Shown one piece after another: positions 27,501 to 36,093 of a stretch of DNA of 64,000 nucleotides (the first letter of the stretch is position 1; each line of letters starts with the position of its first letter). This DNA comes from Candidatus Iainarchaeum sp. (GTDB lineage: Archaea > Iainarchaeota > Iainarchaeia > Iainarchaeales > UBA10219): positions 372,001-436,000 of the forward strand of contig JAGVWE010000002.1 of assembly GCA_018304425.1 (NCBI GenBank). Reading direction: 5' to 3'. The notes below the pieces were generated by a model, which was not told the DNA's origin, ran no database searches, and saw only the letters and a program-made list of their open reading frames with translations. Made by a program: the position numbers and the translations under genes.

Positions 27501-28289
27501 ATGCCCATGTCCACCACGAGAAAACACATAGTCAAAGGAATCAAGGAATATTTCAGGCGCAGCGGCAAGACCCGGGCCGTTCTTGGATTGAGCGGCGGAA
27601 TTGACTCGGCCGTGGTTGCAGTTCTATTAGTGCAGGCGCTGGGCAAAAAAAACGTGACCTGCCTCCTGCTCCCAACTCCAAGCAGCAGCGCCGCCAACCT
27701 TGCGGATGCACGTGCCGTTGCCAAGCAATTAGGGGTTCGGCATTTTATCCAACCCATTTATGCGTTCACCAAACCCTTTACCCGGTTGCCCTGGAAGCAA
27801 ACAAAAATAACCACCGCCAATCTGAAAGCAAGGATTCGGGCCACTATCCTCTACCACTATGCCAACACCCGGAACGCCTTGGTAGTCGGAACAGGTAACC
27901 GAACCGAGCTAATGTTAGGCTATTTCACCAAGTACGGAGACGGGGCCGTCGACTTGCTGCCTATTGGCGGGTTGTGGAAACGGGAAGTGCGGGCGCTGGC
28001 CCGAGAGCTCAAGGTCCCAGCACCCATCCTTGAAAAGGCTCCGACCGCTGAGCTCTGGCCGGGGCAAACCGATGAACGGGAACTGGGCTTGTCCTACACC
28101 CAATTGGATGCCATACTCTCCGCCCTATTTGACCGACAAGCAAGCCCAAAACAAGTAATTCAGGAAGGGTTTAGTCGCAGGCAGGTGGAAAAGGTTTTGG
28201 CGCGCGTGAAGGCCAACCAGCACAAGGCCGTGCCACCCCCCATTATTGCCCCAAACGATAGCTATGTTTTTAACCCTACGCAGCAATAA
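27501..28289 (+). CDS. nadE: NAD+ synthetase
   Basis: AVLGLSGGIDSAVVAVLLVQALG (PP-loop), NALVVGTGNRTELMLGYFTKYGDGAVDLLPIGGLWKREVR, PTAELWPGQTDERELG. Confidence 0.93.
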   Translation: MPMSTTRKHIVKGIKEYFRRSGKTRAVLGLSGGIDSAVVAVLLVQALGKKNVTCLLLPTPSSSAANLADARAVAKQLGVRHFIQPIYAFTKPFTRLPWKQTKITTANLKARIRATILYHYANTRNALVVGTGNRTELMLGYFTKYGDGAVDLLPIGGLWKREVRALARELKVPAPILEKAPTAELWPGQTDERELGLSYTQLDAILSALFDRQASPKQVIQEGFSRRQVEKVLARVKANQHKAVPPPIIAPNDSYVFNPTQQ

Positions 28290-28331
28290 TCCGTTAGCCC
28301 TTCAGTTGTTGTCGGGGCGGGGGAGATTTTA

Positions 28332-29174
28332 ATGCAGGAATTCACCAGCGTGGACGAAGCGGACGTAACCAAAGCCATCGTTTCCGAGTATCTGAAGGAA
28401 TTGGAATCCTTAACCGACACGGATGCCGTGGTCGTCGGTTCCGGGCCGGCTGGCTCGGTGTGTGCCAGGAAACTGGCTGAAAAAGGCCACAAAGTGCTTA
28501 TCGTAGAACGAAACATCAAACCCGGGGGCGGCATGTTCCTTGGCGGGATGCTTATGAACAAGTTAGTGGTGGAAGCACCAGCAGACCGGATCTGCCGGGA
28601 AGTGGGCGCCAAGTCCTTGAAGGAATACAAGCCAGGCCTGTTCGTCGGCGACGCCCACGAAATAGCCACCAAACTGATTGCGGCCGCTTTTGACGCGGGT
28701 GCGCACATGCTCAACGCGGTGCAGGTGGAGGATATTATCTACCGCGAGCAAGGCATTTGCGGCGTGGTAATCAACTGGCACATGGTTTCCAGTTACCCCG
28801 ATTGGGTTACTTGCACCGACCCCCTGGCACTGAAAACAAAGGTCGTGATTGACGCGACCGGGCACGCCGCAGAAGTAGCCCGTTTGGCTGGCAAGCGGTT
28901 TGGTTTTGAGGTGAAGGGCCACGAAGGCGCCATGTGGGTGGACGAAGCCGAGAAGGCAACCTATAATGCCACCCAAGAGATTTATCCTGGCCTCATTGTG
29001 TGTGGGATGGCAGCCAATGGGGTTTACATGCTGCCCCGAATGGGCCCCATTTTTGGAGCCATGTTCATGAGTGGCGAGAAAGCCGCCGAACTCGCTCACC
29101 AGCGCATCCTCGAGTTGGGCAGCAACCAGGCAACCCCCTTAAAACCAAGGGAACCGCTCATCCAGCACCGCTGA
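28332..29174 (+). CDS. Thiamine thiazole synthase family (Thi4-like)
   Basis: DAVVVGSGPAGSVCARKLAEKGHKVLIVERNIKPGGGMFLGGMLMNKLVVE...DWVTCTDPLALKTKVVIDATGHAAEV...MAANGVYMLPRMGPIFGAMFMSGEKAAE. Confidence 0.92.
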   Translation: MQEFTSVDEADVTKAIVSEYLKELESLTDTDAVVVGSGPAGSVCARKLAEKGHKVLIVERNIKPGGGMFLGGMLMNKLVVEAPADRICREVGAKSLKEYKPGLFVGDAHEIATKLIAAAFDAGAHMLNAVQVEDIIYREQGICGVVINWHMVSSYPDWVTCTDPLALKTKVVIDATGHAAEVARLAGKRFGFEVKGHEGAMWVDEAEKATYNATQEIYPGLIVCGMAANGVYMLPRMGPIFGAMFMSGEKAAELAHQRILELGSNQATPLKPREPLIQHR

Positions 29175-30273
29175 CATGGCAGCGGTTTGCCTTTCCATTT
29201 TTCCTTGCGCACACAAGCATATGCAGCCGTTTGGCTGCGGTTTTGGGCTTGGGCGCGGAAACCACAGCCCGGATTACGGCAACCAGGGAAGCACCGCTTG
29301 CCACCACCCGGTTTACGTTTGACCCATCAATGCCTCCGACGGCCACAAACGGGATTTTGAGTCTTTTCCGCACCCGGGAAACCAAACCCAATCCCACCGC
29401 TTTAACCCCTGGCTTTGAAGGGGTTTCAAATACCGGTCCCACACTAAGGTAGTCCGCGCCCTCCGCCACGGCTTTTTGCGCCTGCCGTAGGGAATGCGTG
29501 CTTTTCCCGATTATTTTGTCAAACCCCAGCAAGGCCCGGGCAACCGACACCGGCAAATCCCCTTGCCCCAAATGAACACCATCCGCGTCAACGGCTTTCG
29601 CGACATCTGCCCGGTCATTGACCAGGAACAACGCGTTTTTTTTCCGGCATTGGCGCGCCAAAGCCTTGGCCAGAGCCAAGAGTTTTTTTCCCTTTAACCG
29701 CTTATCCCGCAGCTGGATAATTTCCGCGCCCCCGGCCAGCGAAAGTCGGCAGGCCTCCGCATAATCCAAGTCCTTTCGGAACTGCCGGGCATCCAGCACC
29801 ACGTACAAGGAGGCCCGCCCGAATTTCTGCATTCGCTCAAAGCGGAGGAAACCCGCTGCCAGTTTTTCTTCCACTGAATAAACCCTGAAACGGAGCCGCT
29901 TTAGTTGCCGGCCCGTAGGAGCCGAGCGAAGCTTGGCTGCTTCCTCTAGGCACCGCAGGGCCTCTCCAACCCGGTTAAAGTTGGCCTCCAACAATTCGTC
30001 CCACGCGTGCCGGCTTCCCTCACTAACCAAATAACTCTGGGCGCCTACATCCACGGCACTGGCTCGGGCCAGCAACGCCCGCCGCTCGAAACAAACCCGT
30101 GAAGCTACCCGAGTCAGCTGATGTCGTAACTGCTTCAACACCAGCGTAGCCTTTTCCTCTTTAAGCACAAAACGTGCAAAGTCCTCAATGACCCGCAACC
30201 CCTCCCGTGCACGGTTGAGGTTTGCGTCCCAGAAACACAGAAATTCAGGGCCCATATCAAAGCCGTGAAACAA
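29158..30273 (-). CDS. Bifunctional ThiD2-like / thiamine-phosphate synthase (ThiE) fusion
   Basis: N-term FWDANLNRAREGLRVIEDFARF (ThiD2-type domain), C-term ThiE: EIIQLRDKRLKGKKLL, FLVNDRADVAKAVDADGVHLGQGDLP, DYLSVGPVFETPSKP, VAVGGI. Confidence 0.85.
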   Translation of the reverse strand: MFHGFDMGPEFLCFWDANLNRAREGLRVIEDFARFVLKEEKATLVLKQLRHQLTRVASRVCFERRALLARASAVDVGAQSYLVSEGSRHAWDELLEANFNRVGEALRCLEEAAKLRSAPTGRQLKRLRFRVYSVEEKLAAGFLRFERMQKFGRASLYVVLDARQFRKDLDYAEACRLSLAGGAEIIQLRDKRLKGKKLLALAKALARQCRKKNALFLVNDRADVAKAVDADGVHLGQGDLPVSVARALLGFDKIIGKSTHSLRQAQKAVAEGADYLSVGPVFETPSKPGVKAVGLGLVSRVRKRLKIPFVAVGGIDGSNVNRVVASGASLVAVIRAVVSAPKPKTAAKRLHMLVCARKNGKANRCHVSGAG

Positions 30274-30316
30274 AGTTATTTAAAGTTAAGACCGGCAAAT
30301 ATATGGTCGTGGTCTT

Positions 30317-30439
30317 GTGAAATGGGACTCCTTCGTCAAGGTAGTGGAAAGCCTTTCCAGGGATGTAACAGCCAGGGCGCAGGTACCAGCGAATCCGCGC
30401 ATGGCCCAGCTCGCCCTGGTGCAAGGCCCTACGAAGTGA
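30317..30439 (+). CDS. Candidate small protein (40 aa, GTG start)
   Basis: (M)KWDSFVKVVESLSRDVTARAQVPANPRMAQLALVQGPTK*; TATA-like caaatatatgg just upstream. Confidence 0.35.
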   Translation: MKWDSFVKVVESLSRDVTARAQVPANPRMAQLALVQGPTK

Positions 30440-30463
30440 CCTTATCGTGAGCCTGCGAGCCGT

Positions 30464-31267
30464 TCACCGAATAGTGGCCGAATAAATCTCCGCCCCACCC
30501 GCGGTCACCTTCCGGTAAATGCGTTCAACCAGGAAACCGGTTTTCAGAATCTGGGCGCCCGTTGAGTCGACGAACAGGCGTTCATCCTCCCCTTCACGGA
30601 ATTGCCGGCTGGAAACTTGGCTGCCCGCTTCATCCAATAAATCGAGCGTGATGGCAAAGCGTCCATCGCTGGTAGTGTATCCCTCGCCTACCACCAATTT
30701 GAACCGCTTTCCCTCAAAAGAACCACGTCCCTCGAAGGGAAAGTCGCGGGCACGGGCTTGTTGTGCTGTTGCTAGGGCTTCCTGGCGTTGGCGTTCAGCC
30801 GCAAGTGCACTGGCACGGTTTTTTGCTTCGGGTCCCGCAACGGCGTAAACCGTGTAGGTATTGGGCGCGCGTTCCTCGATCCTGGCAGCCAGGGCCCCAT
30901 CAATGTAAACCTTGTGGAGGAGGGACAGCAAAACCTGGGAATCCCGGTAGGGGCCGGTTACCTGCACACCCCCCAAGAAACCAGCCGCATCGGTTTCCCC
31001 TGCAAAGACCAGGGTTTCCGGACAGGGCTGGCCCGTTTCACAACCCGGCTTTTTTTTGACTTCCACGCGCGCCCCCGGCAAGGGCCGGGCCGCTGCATCC
31101 AACACCTCAAAACGCAAAGAAAAGGTCTGTTCAGGGGCAGGCCCCGCGTTTGGGGTCGAGGCTTCCAATGGCAAGGCCGTGTCAGCTGTTGGTTGGAGTG
31201 GTAGTTGGCACCCGGCAAGCAAAACACTGAAAGCAAGCGCCCACCCGACAAGCATCCAGCGAGTCAT
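30464..31267 (-). CDS. Predicted lipoprotein
   Basis: MTRWMLVGWALAFSVLLAGCQLP lipobox, Pro/Thr linker, then FSLRFEVLDAAARPLPGARVEVKKK (Ig/CNA-B-like strand pattern). Confidence 0.75.
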   Translation of the reverse strand: MTRWMLVGWALAFSVLLAGCQLPLQPTADTALPLEASTPNAGPAPEQTFSLRFEVLDAAARPLPGARVEVKKKPGCETGQPCPETLVFAGETDAAGFLGGVQVTGPYRDSQVLLSLLHKVYIDGALAARIEERAPNTYTVYAVAGPEAKNRASALAAERQRQEALATAQQARARDFPFEGRGSFEGKRFKLVVGEGYTTSDGRFAITLDLLDEAGSQVSSRQFREGEDERLFVDSTGAQILKTGFLVERIYRKVTAGGAEIYSATIR

Positions 31268-31713
31268 GGTTTCCGCTCGCCCTTCAAGAAAGAAGTAATC
31301 AGGGTACTTGCCCATTTGCCGAAGGTGAGGACCAGCAAGACAAGGACCGTGGAAGCAAGGGCCGCATACAAGAAACCCGTTCCAACGGCCAAGCCAATCG
31401 CGGCCACCACCCACAAATCAGCCGCCGTGGTGAGGCCGGACACATGGTCGTGGGAACGGAAGATGCTGCCTGCCCCGAGAAAACCGATTCCAAGCACGAC
31501 ATTGGCAGCTATCCTGCCAACATCGGCTTCAAGCGGCAGGGAAAGGGATATGAGGGTGAATAGAGTGGAGCCGAGGCAGACCAGTGCATGGGTTCGCATG
31601 CCCGCCGGCTTCCCATGGAGTTCCCGGTGGAGTCCAATGATTCCTCCCAGGGCCACGGCCAGCAGAAGCCTGAACAACACCACGTCTTCCGGGAAAAAGT
31701 TCATGTAATCCAT
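31264..31713 (-). CDS. MgtC/SapB-family membrane protein
   Basis: LLLAVALGGIIGLHRELHGKPAGMRTHALVCLGSTLFTLIS...VVLGIGFLGAGSIFRSHDHVSGLTTAADLWVVAAIGLAVG. Confidence 0.92.
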   Translation of the reverse strand: MDYMNFFPEDVVLFRLLLAVALGGIIGLHRELHGKPAGMRTHALVCLGSTLFTLISLSLPLEADVGRIAANVVLGIGFLGAGSIFRSHDHVSGLTTAADLWVVAAIGLAVGTGFLYAALASTVLVLLVLTFGKWASTLITSFLKGERKP

Positions 31714-31882
31714 GCACTAAGGTGTTTTTTCTTAATAAATTTTCCTGCTCCCAAAAACGTGGGGTTCGCTTTCTGAAGCCCAAACGCTTTTAATAGGTTT
31801 GCTGTAGGAATATAGCGAGAGAGCCGCTTAAAGTGCCTTAAATTGGCTTATACGAGGCCTTTAGAGATTTTAGGGGAAGCAC

Positions 31883-32926
31883 ATGGACGAGGAAACAGAA
31901 GCCATCATAAAGGACTCCAAGGCAACGGAAGAGGATACCAACGACGAGGCCAACGAGGAAGTGGCTGCAGAGCTTCCGGAAGAGCAGGCGGTTGACCCGG
32001 TGCAGCCGGAAAAACCGGTAGCCAAGCAAACGGGGTCCATTCTGGACTTTGGAAAGGGCAGTAACCTCTTCAACCAGAAAGAATTTTCAGAGGTGCGCGA
32101 AACCCTCCAGCACATTAAAGAATTGCTTGAAATAGAGCGCGAAGCCGAAAGAAAAATGTTGGCTGACCTCACTGACCTCCTTGAACGCGAGCGGGCTGCC
32201 AAAAAGGCCAAGGAGACCCGGCTTCGGACGCACCTTCAGAAAATAAATTCAAAAGTAATGGACATTAGCACGCAGACCGTTGAAAAAGAAGGGCAATTGA
32301 AGAAGGAAATAGACACCTTGCAGATATCCATTCGTGCCATCCAGCAGAATTTGAGCGCCTTTGGCCTGGTCGCCGCCAAGCCAAAAGCAGACCAGCCGCA
32401 GTCAACCGATTCCAGGCCAAGCCTCATCGACAAGAAGGAATTGGAGGGCATCATCAATACGCTTACGGACATCAAGCGGTTGCTGGACGAGGAAAGGGAG
32501 CGGGAAAAGCAGCTTGAAACAGACCTCGACGCAGTTATCGGCCGCCGCGAAGACACCAAACGGAGCAAGGAAGAACGGTTCAAGGAACACGCCCAAGCCA
32601 TTGCCCAGCGGATTGCCAAGATAACCCAGCAAACCGTTGAAAAGGAGGCCAAACTCAAGCGGGAAACCGGGATCCTCCAGACTTCCATCAAACTCATTCG
32701 AGACAAGCTGCCCATGCAAGAAGAGGGTCCAGCCCTACTTCACGAGGCTGAGGAATCCGTTTCCACCCAGGAAGAGGTGCCCCAGCAAAACTTCGAGCCA
32801 CTGCCATCCGAGTCCATGGTTCAGTTTGAGGAAGAAGACAGTGGAGGCGAAAACGCCGGGGACGAGCGGAAAGGCAAGAAGCGGAAGTTTGGCAAGGGCT
32901 TTTACATGTTTGGAAAGGGAAAATAG
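31883..32926 (+). CDS. Coiled-coil protein with two tandem about 90-aa homologous units
   Basis: Unit 1 (32084-32353) FSEVRETLQHIKELLEIERE...TQTVEKEGQLKKEIDTLQISIRAIQQNL; unit 2 (32441-32710) LEGIINTLTDIKRLLDEERE...TQQTVEKEAKLKRETGILQTSIKLIRDKL. Confidence 0.75.
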   Translation: MDEETEAIIKDSKATEEDTNDEANEEVAAELPEEQAVDPVQPEKPVAKQTGSILDFGKGSNLFNQKEFSEVRETLQHIKELLEIEREAERKMLADLTDLLERERAAKKAKETRLRTHLQKINSKVMDISTQTVEKEGQLKKEIDTLQISIRAIQQNLSAFGLVAAKPKADQPQSTDSRPSLIDKKELEGIINTLTDIKRLLDEEREREKQLETDLDAVIGRREDTKRSKEERFKEHAQAIAQRIAKITQQTVEKEAKLKRETGILQTSIKLIRDKLPMQEEGPALLHEAEESVSTQEEVPQQNFEPLPSESMVQFEEEDSGGENAGDERKGKKRKFGKGFYMFGKGK

Positions 32927-32997
32927 CGGCAACACACCCTTTTAAACTCTTTTTTCTTTCTATCTCATCGGATTTCCCGGACAAGCTAGGGGAGAAC

Positions 32998-33369
32998 ATG
33001 CCGCTCGCATCCAAACTGTTCAAGCTATTCTTCTTGGTAGCCGTTATACTCGTCGTAATCGGCCTTGCCCTGCCCACGCTTAAAGAGCAACTCAGCATCC
33101 AAGGCAACTCCGTCGACGTCAAATTACGCGTACCCTTTACCACACAGGCCCTTGAACTGAACAAGGTGCCGGTGGATGCGACCACCCAGCAAGACGCCCT
33201 GTTCGTGGGCAGCGGGTTGCTGGCCATTCTGGTGCTTTGGAAGTTCATCAGCCTGAACCCCCTGCATTTGCTTACCGACATGCGTAAAAAGAAGGAAATT
33301 CATTCAGAACTCAGGAAAATGGACTCAACCCTCGAAGAAATAAAGCGGCTGGGCCAGGGCTTTGATTAA
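32998..33369 (+). CDS. Hypothetical two-TM membrane protein
   Basis: LFKLFFLVAVILVVIGLALPTL and DALFVGSGLLAILVLWKFISL, charged C-terminal tail. Confidence 0.65.
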   Translation: MPLASKLFKLFFLVAVILVVIGLALPTLKEQLSIQGNSVDVKLRVPFTTQALELNKVPVDATTQQDALFVGSGLLAILVLWKFISLNPLHLLTDMRKKKEIHSELRKMDSTLEEIKRLGQGFD

Positions 33370-33414
33370 CGAAAAGCCAAGGGTTTTTAAGGAAAACCAG
33401 CCCATTATACGCCT

Positions 33415-34461
33415 ATGCGGCCAGCCCTTCTCGCCTGCCTGTTATTTCTCCTCCTGCTGAATGGTTGTGCCCAGGAAAAAAAGGATCTCGCGCCGGCCGT
33501 GGTCACGCCAACCCCCCAAACAGCCACGGAAACACCAGTCCCTGCACCAGAAGAGCTTCCTACCCTGCCAGCCGAAGAAGTGCCGGAGATGGAACCAGCC
33601 AAGGATGCATTCGAAGCCGAACTGAGGTACAACACCTCAATTCCCTCCTTCAGCAAGGCAAAAGTTCGCGGCATCATCGACAAGAGTGCGCCAGCCGTGG
33701 TCAAGCAGACCCTATTCGTGGAAGGCCTTCCACGGTTGAGTGGCAGGAACGTATTTGAAACCAGCCACAAAGATGGCGTGGACTTCGATTATTATTCTGC
33801 CTGGTTGGTGGACGAGTCAGGCAAGCATGCACCCACCCACGTTGATGATTTCAATCCATTTTCTTCCGGTGAAACCAAGGAAGAAACCCTGTTCAACCGT
33901 TCAGACCTTCCCCCTGGCAGCCTGTTCGAGAAAGACTACAAGAAAATCATTTTGACGGTGGAAGCCAACCAAAAAGAGGAAATTCCCGCCTCCAGCGGCG
34001 TCATTCTCTATGCGGCTTTCTTCAACCACAAACTGGACCCCGATAACCTCCAATTCAAGTACAATTCCATGTACCCCGACTTTAGTGCGGCAACTGCCCG
34101 CCTGGCCTTTAATCCAGCCCCCGAAGGGTTAGCGGTTAATGGCCAGTTCACCGGCCTGCCGCGGTTGGAGGAAGTGGATGACCCCGTCATTGAAGGAAAC
34201 CCAGCGGGGCTGGACTTTGACTACTACGCCGTTTGGCTGGTGGCTTCGGACGGCAAAAATCAACCCGTGCTGGCCGGCAAATTCAACGCGGAACCCAGCG
34301 GGGCAACGGATTTCTCCGTTTCCCTCAAACCCGTGGCCTTCAAGGGAACGGACTTCAAGTTCTACGACAAAGCCTATATCTCCGTCGAAGTAAATGGGGT
34401 AGTACCCAAGAAACCAGGCAAGTGGGTCATTTACACAGGAGAAATAAAACCAGCTACGTGA
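33415..34461 (+). CDS. Predicted lipoprotein with two tandem homologous domains
   Basis: MRPALLACLLFLLLLNGCAQ lipobox; units ELRYNTSIPSF...LPRLSGRNVFETSHKDGVDFDYYSAWLVDESGK and FKYNSMYPDF...LPRLEEVDDPVIEGNPAGLDFDYYAVWLVASDGK. Confidence 0.75.
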   Translation: MRPALLACLLFLLLLNGCAQEKKDLAPAVVTPTPQTATETPVPAPEELPTLPAEEVPEMEPAKDAFEAELRYNTSIPSFSKAKVRGIIDKSAPAVVKQTLFVEGLPRLSGRNVFETSHKDGVDFDYYSAWLVDESGKHAPTHVDDFNPFSSGETKEETLFNRSDLPPGSLFEKDYKKIILTVEANQKEEIPASSGVILYAAFFNHKLDPDNLQFKYNSMYPDFSAATARLAFNPAPEGLAVNGQFTGLPRLEEVDDPVIEGNPAGLDFDYYAVWLVASDGKNQPVLAGKFNAEPSGATDFSVSLKPVAFKGTDFKFYDKAYISVEVNGVVPKKPGKWVIYTGEIKPAT

Positions 34462-34475
34462 ATGACTTGGCTCGG

Positions 34476-35882
34476 CTAATTACTTCCCTGCTGGCTTGCA
34501 TAGTATTCCGTGAAGTTGCCCCTGCAACTGGCCGCCCCATTCAAGAAGGTTGCTGGGAACAAGGCAAAGAACCGGCTCACTTCCGCTGCACAGGCCGCCC
34601 CCTTTAACACGCTTCCCTGCCTGAGTTTTCCAGGCACTTCAGGTACCCCCGTGTCCAGGGCCTCGCAAGTAGTAATATAACCAACCCTTGGATCCAAGTC
34701 CTTGCCGTTCAATTTCTTGGGCCACACCTCAAACCGGCAATTACCCTTGTCCAAGTCAAGCAAAGTATATGCGAAGACATCCTGCCCCTTGTTGGAAGTA
34801 ACCACGGCGCCGAGCTTGGCGCATTCATTGTATCCAGCACAAAAGCAGTCTGCAGCGGTGTTCGACGCATTGGCATCGGCGTTGAGTGCCCCGCAATTGC
34901 TCCCCTGGGTAAAGTCATGCTCGCATTGCTTGGGTGTTCCTATGCACAGGTCAAGCGTGTAGGCAAGCCCATCATCACAGTTATGGTCCACTAGGCAGAG
35001 GTTTTTCTTAGGGCAGTCATCGTCCGTCGTGAAATCACAGGAAGGAGGGCAGAAGCCATCTGCGTTCTCGCAAGTGCAATCCGTGTCACTGGATTCATCG
35101 CAGCTCTTCAGGCAAACCCCGTCCCCGTTCTTGCACTCGGTTACTAGCAGGTTCTTGCACCGCTTCGGGTGCCCATCGCACTCGTCAATGGTTTCCGGTT
35201 TGCCATCCTTGCAATCCGCGTTTTCAATGCACTGGTCCTGGCAATCGGAGTCAACCGTGGCATCACAGGTCTTCGGGCACACGCCGTCCGCATCCACGCA
35301 GTTTTTGATGGTCTTGTGGCTGCAGTGGAGGGGTTCCCCAACACAGGAATCAATGGTTTCAAGGCTGTCATCGTCGCAGTCAGAATCCGTCTTACAGGTC
35401 TCAGCCTCCGGGGGGAGGTTCTTGCAGTCGCTGTCACTGATGGCATTACAGCCCTGCGGGCACAGGGCATCCCCCGAAATACAGCCGGTAACGGCGCCGT
35501 TAACGCATTTCTTGGGCGAGCCCGTGCATTCGTCCTTGGTTTCGGGTTTGTTGTCGTTGCACTCCGCATTCGACTTGCATTCATCGGCGTCGCAGTCAGT
35601 GTCTCCGCTGCCCCTGCAGATAACAGGGCAGAAGCCATCCGATGAAATGCATTCAACGATCGCTTGGTGCTCGCATTTGCCGTCAAAATTGCAGGTGTCC
35701 TTGGTGGAGGCCTGGTTGTCCTTGCAATCCGTGTCAGTTACGCACTCCGCCTGAGCCGTTACCCCTTCCTTTTCACCGCCTACCAGTTCATCTGCTCGTT
35801 GCTTGGCCGCGTTGTTCTGCTGGCAGCCACTCAAAGCAATCAAGGCAATCAGAATAATAGCAACAAGGTAGGCGGGGCGCAC
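34476..35882 (-). CDS. Predicted Cys/Asp-rich repeat lipoprotein
   Basis: MRPAYLVAIILIALIALSGCQQ lipobox; repeated C-x4-D-C-xD...T-xD-x-C...P-xx-C...DG-x-CP-xx-C...DxDC units over aa 47-320. Confidence 0.75.
   Translation of the reverse strand: MRPAYLVAIILIALIALSGCQQNNAAKQRADELVGGEKEGVTAQAECVTDTDCKDNQASTKDTCNFDGKCEHQAIVECISSDGFCPVICRGSGDTDCDADECKSNAECNDNKPETKDECTGSPKKCVNGAVTGCISGDALCPQGCNAISDSDCKNLPPEAETCKTDSDCDDDSLETIDSCVGEPLHCSHKTIKNCVDADGVCPKTCDATVDSDCQDQCIENADCKDGKPETIDECDGHPKRCKNLLVTECKNGDGVCLKSCDESSDTDCTCENADGFCPPSCDFTTDDDCPKKNLCLVDHNCDDGLAYTLDLCIGTPKQCEHDFTQGSNCGALNADANASNTAADCFCAGYNECAKLGAVVTSNKGQDVFAYTLLDLDKGNCRFEVWPKKLNGKDLDPRVGYITTCEALDTGVPEVPGKLRQGSVLKGAACAAEVSRFFALFPATFLNGAASCRGNFTEYYASQQGSN
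34923..35744 (-). repeat. Tandem Cys-rich repeat region within lipoprotein gene
   Basis: About five to six diverged copies of an about 50-aa Cys/Asp-rich unit. Confidence 0.75.
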
Positions 35883-36093
35883 GCAAAAATAGCCTTAGCA
35901 CCCTCTTTTAAGCATATTCGGCGAAAAACAGGAAAAGCGTGGCGAATGCCACGCACTCGACAAGACCCCAGCTTACTGGCCACCCTTCTTCTTCTTTTTC
36001 ATGGAACTGCTACAACCACAGGAACCACACACGGATTTCACCCCCTACACAATTGTTTTTACTATTTTGTATTTTCAAACAATTTTTAAGGCA

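Noticed and set aside
35029-35754. 241-aa plus-strand ORF rich in Ser/Gln/His
   Set aside because: Antisense of the Cys-rich repeat region; its apparent periodicity is a mirror of the real repeats
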